From: Neorhizobium tomejilense
GTDB lineage: Bacteria > Pseudomonadota > Alphaproteobacteria > Rhizobiales > Rhizobiaceae
Assembly (NCBI GenBank): GCA_002968845.1
Contig: PVBG01000006.1
Location: 243,552 to 307,551 of the forward strand
Direction of reading: 5' to 3'
DNA: 64,000 nt
Shown: one piece after another, positions 60,826 to 64,000 of the stretch
Numbering within the stretch: position 1 is the first letter of the stretch
How the letters are laid out: the number at the start of each line of letters is the position of its first letter
The notes under the pieces: generated by a model
Told to the model about the DNA's origin: nothing
Seen by the model: the letters and a program-made list of their open reading frames with translations, nothing else
The model's database searches: none
Position numbers and translations under genes: made by a program

Positions 60826-61713
60826 TCAGCAGATCTGCCGCATCCGGCGCCAGGCGGCAGGCGTATCGCCGGCAATCTGCCTGAACGCCTTGGTCAAATG
60901 GGCCTGGTCGGTGAAGCCAAGCTGGGCCGCTATCTCCGCGACGGCCAGATCGCTTTCGACGAGCAGCCTTTTCGCCAGGTCGATGCGCCTGGCGAGTTGC
61001 CACTGCAGCGGCGTTTTACCGGTGGTCTGCTTGAATACGTTGGCAAACCAGCTTTCCGAAAGGCCGACGGTGGCAGCCATTTCGGCAACCGTCAGGCGGC
61101 AGTCGCTCAAGCCGTCGATGCGTGACACCAGCTTGTTCATCTGTGCCTGGGTCAGCCTGCCATTGGCTTTTTCGGTTTCATGGTCGGGTATGTCGAGAAG
61201 ACCGGCGACGATGCTGCCCACGAGGCTTTCGCCATAGACCGCGTGCTTTGACGGACTGGATATCTCGTCGACCAGCAAACCCGCCAGCGTCTCGATGGCA
61301 CCGACATCCTGAAGCTCCACCGGCCGGCGCACCGCGGCCAAGGCGGCGGAGGCCCCAACCGAGGGCGACAGGAACCGGAGCAACCGATCCCTGTGCATAT
61401 GCAGGTTGAGGTGGGAAAAGCGGTGCTTGGTTTCGCTGCTGGTCCACATGGGAACGCCGGCGGGAACATAAACGGCGCGGGTCATCGGACGGGAGTGCTG
61501 CGATCCGTCTCGGTTCGACACGCGAATTCGAGACGATACGTCGTTGAAGAAAATCATGATGCGCGGGTCGTCCGCCAAATAATAGCCCGTGGCGCCAGAC
61601 TGGCTTTCCGCTTCCCAGAAGACACTGACCAACCCGTCGAAACGACGCCACTTGACCGGAGCGACAACCCTTATCCCCTCCGTATGCCAAGCCATGGAAT
61701 GCCAATAACTCAA
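60826..61713 (-). CDS. AraC family transcriptional regulator
   Basis: A 295-residue AraC/XylS regulator. An N-terminal ligand domain has Ala-Val-Tyr-Val-Pro-Ala-Gly-Val-Pro and a His-Leu-Asn-Leu-His pattern. The C-terminal double helix-turn-helix has Val-Gly-Leu-Ser-Glu-Ser-Trp-Phe-Ala-Asn-Val-Phe and Leu-Gly-Phe-Thr-Asp-Gln-Ala-His-Leu-Thr-Lys-Ala-Phe. TTG 61713 has AAGGA 9 bases before it; ATG 61695 would also serve. It converges on proV and has no clear target; the genes to its right are candidates. Confidence 0.88.
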   Translation of the reverse strand: MSYWHSMAWHTEGIRVVAPVKWRRFDGLVSVFWEAESQSGATGYYLADDPRIMIFFNDVSSRIRVSNRDGSQHSRPMTRAVYVPAGVPMWTSSETKHRFSHLNLHMHRDRLLRFLSPSVGASAALAAVRRPVELQDVGAIETLAGLLVDEISSPSKHAVYGESLVGSIVAGLLDIPDHETEKANGRLTQAQMNKLVSRIDGLSDCRLTVAEMAATVGLSESWFANVFKQTTGKTPLQWQLARRIDLAKRLLVESDLAVAEIAAQLGFTDQAHLTKAFRQIAGDTPAAWRRMRQIC

Positions 61714-61746
61714 CGCCGGATTCCTTCACCATCTGCCATTAGAACA

Positions 61747-61905
61747 TCATACCCGCCACCAAGGCGTCGCGACCAACTTGCTCAGGCAGTCTAATATGAC
61801 AATCGGCGTCAGGTATATAAAGGCTCCGGGCAGATAGTAAAGGTCCGCACCGCAAAGCGCACTGCCCGCCACGGCGGCACCCTCCGTCTTGACAAAGGAC
61901 ATCAT
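61747..61905 (-). CDS. Candidate small membrane-associated protein
   Basis: A 51-52 residue frame starting at a double ATG (61905 and 61902) with GAGGTGGAGG just upstream, one of the best ribosome sites in the window. The product has two Cys and a hydrophobic run (Leu-Tyr-Tyr-Leu-Pro-Gly-Ala-Phe-Ile-Tyr-Leu-Thr-Pro-Ile-Val-Ile-Leu) that could insert in the membrane. It ends 33 bases before the AraC start. A 24-codon frame at 61926-62000 precedes it on the same strand. No family was recognised. Confidence 0.4.
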   Translation of the reverse strand: MMSFVKTEGAAVAGSALCGADLYYLPGAFIYLTPIVILDCLSKLVATPWWRV

Positions 61906-62053
61906 CCGGCCTCCACCTCACCCGGTCATAGGGGATAGATCTCACGATCGTGGTCAGCCAGCATCGCCGCGATCTGATCCAGCGCCTTGGTCCTCGTCAC
62001 GATTATCTTATGGATACCCTTCCCGGTATTCAGGCCATGCGGGAGAAATTTCG
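61906..62053. promoter_or_regulatory. SDR gene upstream region
   Basis: This 148-base gap upstream of the dehydrogenase contains a 10-base palindrome, CACGATCGTG (61943-61952), and the GGGAGAAA ribosome site of the dehydrogenase. On the minus strand it holds the 24-codon frame at 61926-62000 (GTG start, no good ribosome site). Nothing else is evident. Confidence 0.3.
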
Positions 62054-62815
62054 ATGAACGTCCGACATCCACTTTTCGATCTGAGTGGGCGCCATGCCGT
62101 CCTCACTGGTTCGAGCCGCGGCCTCGGCCTTGCCATGGCACGCGGACTCGCGTCCGCCGGATCCCGGGTCACGCTGAACGGGCGCGACGAGGCGACGCTT
62201 TCCGCGGCAGTGAACCAATTGAAGACGGAGGGGTACGAGGCCTCCGGGCTGGTCTGCGACATCACCGACGCCGACGAGACCGAGGCCGCGTTCGCCGGCA
62301 TCGATGCGGTCGATATCCTCGTCAACAATGCCGGCATTCAGATCCGTGCACCCTTCCTCGAGCATAGCGCCGAAACCTGGCGGCGGATGTTCGACACCCA
62401 CGTGATGGGCGCGGTGTTTCCCTCGCAAGCGGTTCTGCCTGGGATGATCGAGCGCGGTGGCGGCAAGATCATCAACATCTGCTCGCTGATGAGCGAGGTC
62501 GGCCGCAAGACCGTCGTGCCCTACACGACAATGAAGGGCGCGCTGAAGATGCTGACCCGCGGCATGGCGACGGAACTCGCCCGTCACAACATTCAGGTCA
62601 ACGGCATCGGCCCTGGCTATTTCGCGACCGAGATGAACCGCGCGCTGATCGACGATCCGGCATTCGACGCCTTCGTGAAGAACCGCACGCCCGCCGCTCG
62701 CTGGGGCCAGCCGGAGGAACTTTCCGGTGCGGCGATCTTTCTGGCCTCTCCGGCATCGGATTTCGTCAACGGCCAGGTGCTCTATGTCGATGGCGGCATC
62801 CTGGCGGCTCTTTGA
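62054..62815 (+). CDS. SDR dehydrogenase, gluconate 5-dehydrogenase-like
   Basis: A 253-residue short-chain dehydrogenase. The cofactor motif Thr-Gly-Ser-Ser-Arg-Gly-Leu-Gly, Asn-Asn-Ala-Gly, catalytic Tyr and Lys in Pro-Tyr-Thr-Thr-Met-Lys, and the C-terminal Val-Asp-Gly-Gly are intact. The overall pattern is closest to gluconate 5-dehydrogenase and KduD (2-deoxy-3-dehydrogluconate dehydrogenase). Lying beside a KdgR-like regulator and a probable GH88 enzyme, a role in uronate or pectin-derived sugar catabolism is likely. ATG 62054 follows GGGAGAAA. Confidence 0.87.
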   Translation: MNVRHPLFDLSGRHAVLTGSSRGLGLAMARGLASAGSRVTLNGRDEATLSAAVNQLKTEGYEASGLVCDITDADETEAAFAGIDAVDILVNNAGIQIRAPFLEHSAETWRRMFDTHVMGAVFPSQAVLPGMIERGGGKIINICSLMSEVGRKTVVPYTTMKGALKMLTRGMATELARHNIQVNGIGPGYFATEMNRALIDDPAFDAFVKNRTPAARWGQPEELSGAAIFLASPASDFVNGQVLYVDGGILAAL

Positions 62816-62862
62816 GCCGCCTCGCTTCCGCAATGTCCGGTGGGCGTTGAGGCCCCCAGGCA

Positions 62863-63657
62863 TTAGTTCTTTGCGGGTTGGTAACCGAGCCCGGCGGAGG
62901 CGGTGAGCCCTGCCGTGCGCAGGAGATCGACATATTCGGATTTCCGGCTTTCATCGAAGCGGAACATCGGAAAGGAAATCGACAGCGCAGCAATCGGTTT
63001 TCCAAGGTAGTTGAAGATCGGCGCCGCCATGCATCGCACGCCCGCCTCGCTCTCCTCCACCTCTTCGGCAAAACCACGACTGCGGGCCATCCGCAGCTGG
63101 GCAAACAGTTCCTGCGGATCGGTGATGGTGCGCGGCGCGAGCTTGGTCAGTTCCATCTTGTTGATCCGCTCCCGGATTTCGTCGTCATCCCGCCAGGCAA
63201 GAAGCGCCTTCCCGAGCGAGGTGCTGTGCAGCGGATTACGCAGTCCGAGCGTCGATTTCATCGAGAGACTGTAGGCGGAATCGTATTTGTGAATGTAGAC
63301 GACCTTCTGGTCGCGATCATCGAGAATGCCCAGATTGACGGACTCGCCAGTCACCCTGGAAAGCTTTCCCATCGCCTGGTCCGCCACACGCAGCAGATCC
63401 GTCTGCTCGGTCAGCGATCGCGCGCCGAGGCTGAACAGCTTCAGCGTCAGTCCGTATTTCTCCGTCTCCGCATCCTGCTCCACATAGCCGAGTTCAACCA
63501 TGGTCTGCAGCAGCCGATGCGCCGTGGTCTTCGACGTCATGGCTCGTTGAGCGAGATCGGCCAGACTCACCTTCTTTCCCTCGACCAACGCCTCCATCAC
63601 GGCGAAGACCTTGAGAACGGCGGCGACATTTTCAGTTTTTGGACTCAGCTCTGACAT
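62863..63657 (-). CDS. IclR family regulator, KdgR-like
   Basis: A 264-residue IclR regulator. The N-terminal winged helix has Val-Ser-Leu-Ala-Asp-Leu-Ala-Gln-Arg-Ala-Met-Thr-Ser-Lys-Thr-Thr-Ala-His-Arg. The effector domain has Leu-His-Ser-Thr-Ser-Leu-Gly-Lys-Ala-Leu-Leu and a Glu-Glu-Ser-Glu-Ala-Gly-Val-Arg-Cys-Met-Ala-Ala-Pro segment. KdgR proteins repress pectin and ketodeoxygluconate genes. ATG 63657 is preferred over the longer frame to 63786, which crosses the operator-like repeats. It is divergent from the partial GH88 gene and converges on the SDR gene. Confidence 0.9.
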   Translation of the reverse strand: MSELSPKTENVAAVLKVFAVMEALVEGKKVSLADLAQRAMTSKTTAHRLLQTMVELGYVEQDAETEKYGLTLKLFSLGARSLTEQTDLLRVADQAMGKLSRVTGESVNLGILDDRDQKVVYIHKYDSAYSLSMKSTLGLRNPLHSTSLGKALLAWRDDDEIRERINKMELTKLAPRTITDPQELFAQLRMARSRGFAEEVEESEAGVRCMAAPIFNYLGKPIAALSISFPMFRFDESRKSEYVDLLRTAGLTASAGLGYQPAKN

Positions 63658-63685
63658 AGCATGTTCTATTTTTTTCGAAATCTCA

Positions 63686-63822
63686 TTCTGGAATTTGCAG
63701 AAACCTGTGTCAAGATGAAGGATGGGCGTGGGCAGGCCCCGCCTCAGCGGAAGAATGCACAAAAAAACACAGTTGAAAAGCCGCAAGGAGTGTGATTTCC
63801 TAAAATCCGGAATAGCGTTCCG
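63686..63822. promoter_or_regulatory. Operator-like dyads between IclR and GH88 genes
   Basis: Two imperfect dyads share a GGAAT core: TTCTGGAATTTGCAGAA (63686-63702), next to the regulator, and CGGAA-TAGCG-TTCCG (63808-63822), next to the hydrolase. They fit autorepression and target repression by the IclR-type protein. The dyads are seen; protein assignment is inference. Confidence 0.45.
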
Positions 63823-63845
63823 AATATATTTGGGAGGACGGCGGC

Positions 63846-64000
63846 ATGCATCCGCTGCTGCGGCAAAAGCAACACCTGATTGAGCGCAATGACGTGTGTG
63901 GTCTCATCGATCGGCTGATCGACAACCTTGTCCATATCGAGGATCGCACCGGCGAATTCCTCCTGCGCCTCGATGACGGCCGGGTTATCGACACCAAGGG
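63846..64000 (+). CDS. Start of a GH88-type unsaturated glycuronyl hydrolase (partial)
   Basis: The first 51 codons of a gene cut by the right edge. GGGAGG lies 8 bases before ATG 63846. The visible residues end in Arg-Leu-Asp-Asp-Gly-Arg-Val-Ile-Asp-Thr-Lys-Gly, which resembles the N-terminal part of YteR/YesR-type unsaturated rhamnogalacturonyl hydrolases as I remember them. Such enzymes remove the unsaturated uronic acid from pectin lyase products. The neighbouring KdgR-like regulator supports this, but too little is visible for certainty. Confidence 0.6.
   Translation, partial: MHPLLRQKQHLIERNDVCGLIDRLIDNLVHIEDRTGEFLLRLDDGRVIDTK

Noticed and set aside
61739..61945. A 68-codon minus-strand frame in the AraC-SDR gap
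   Set aside because: It is Arg/Cys-rich with no ribosome site. The overlapping 51-codon frame in another phase has a far better ribosome site and more protein-like composition.

Overview
The window looks like a piece of a Rhizobiaceae replicon (Rhizobium, Sinorhizobium, Agrobacterium or a close relative). The evidence is high GC with strong GC3 bias in most genes, rhizobial-style recX, pcaIJF/pcaR and pobA/pobR loci, a complete agp-type alpha-galactoside operon, a stachydrine-type betaine demethylation cluster and many ABC importers. I see no insertion sequence, phage, CRISPR array, tRNA or rRNA. Coordinates and starts were read from the sequence; family names come from recognised motifs, not database searches.

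Layout, left to right. 1-4104: a MarR regulator, a CHASE4-type histidine kinase with a stand-alone receiver, and a RES/Xre toxin-antitoxin pair. 4180-5777: a ScpB paralogue in operon with a DUF1403 protein. 5996-9997: a secreted S10 peptidase, a small secreted unknown, a Tat-lipoprotein L,D-transpeptidase, RecX and a group III truncated haemoglobin. 10164-16333: the lower beta-ketoadipate genes (pcaF, pcaJ, pcaI with divergent pcaR), a WGR protein, and pobA with divergent pobR. 16478-22741: a DUF5706 (Pycsar-effector-like) membrane protein divergent from a FecR-TPR-beta-barrel fusion that is translationally coupled to a CHASE2 nucleotide cyclase.

22929-27044: a sulfonate/taurine-type ABC importer with a DmoA/NtaA-type flavin monooxygenase. 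27130-32001: a KaiC-like ATPase overlapping a hybrid histidine kinase, then a GGDEF-EAL protein. 32122-39553: an iron-siderophore uptake set (DUF2218-SIP reductase, ATPase, two permeases, binding protein) divergent from its TonB-dependent receptor. 39699-49832: the agp operon (two GH4 alpha-galactosidases flanking a peptide-type ABC importer) and its divergent AraC regulator.

50056-60788: a betaine island. It holds a LysR regulator, a Rieske oxygenase with its reductase, an StcD-like demethylase in operon with a DddQ-like DMSP-lyase cupin, a TetR regulator, a ProC-like enzyme and a ProXWV betaine importer. 60826-64000: an AraC regulator, a candidate small protein, an SDR dehydrogenase, a KdgR-like IclR regulator and the first codons of a probable GH88 hydrolase.

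The genes mainly equip a plant-associated heterotroph to import and break down plant products: 4-hydroxybenzoate, galactosides, proline betaine and similar betaines, pectin fragments and organosulfur compounds. The two loci most worth study are (i) the DddQ-like cupin, in which all six catalytic or metal-binding residues I remember from DddQ are present at a constant offset, placed in a betaine demethylation operon beside a betaine importer; and (ii) the DUF5706 / FecR-TPR-barrel / CHASE2-cyclase locus, which resembles an envelope-sensing cyclic-nucleotide system with a Pycsar-like effector.
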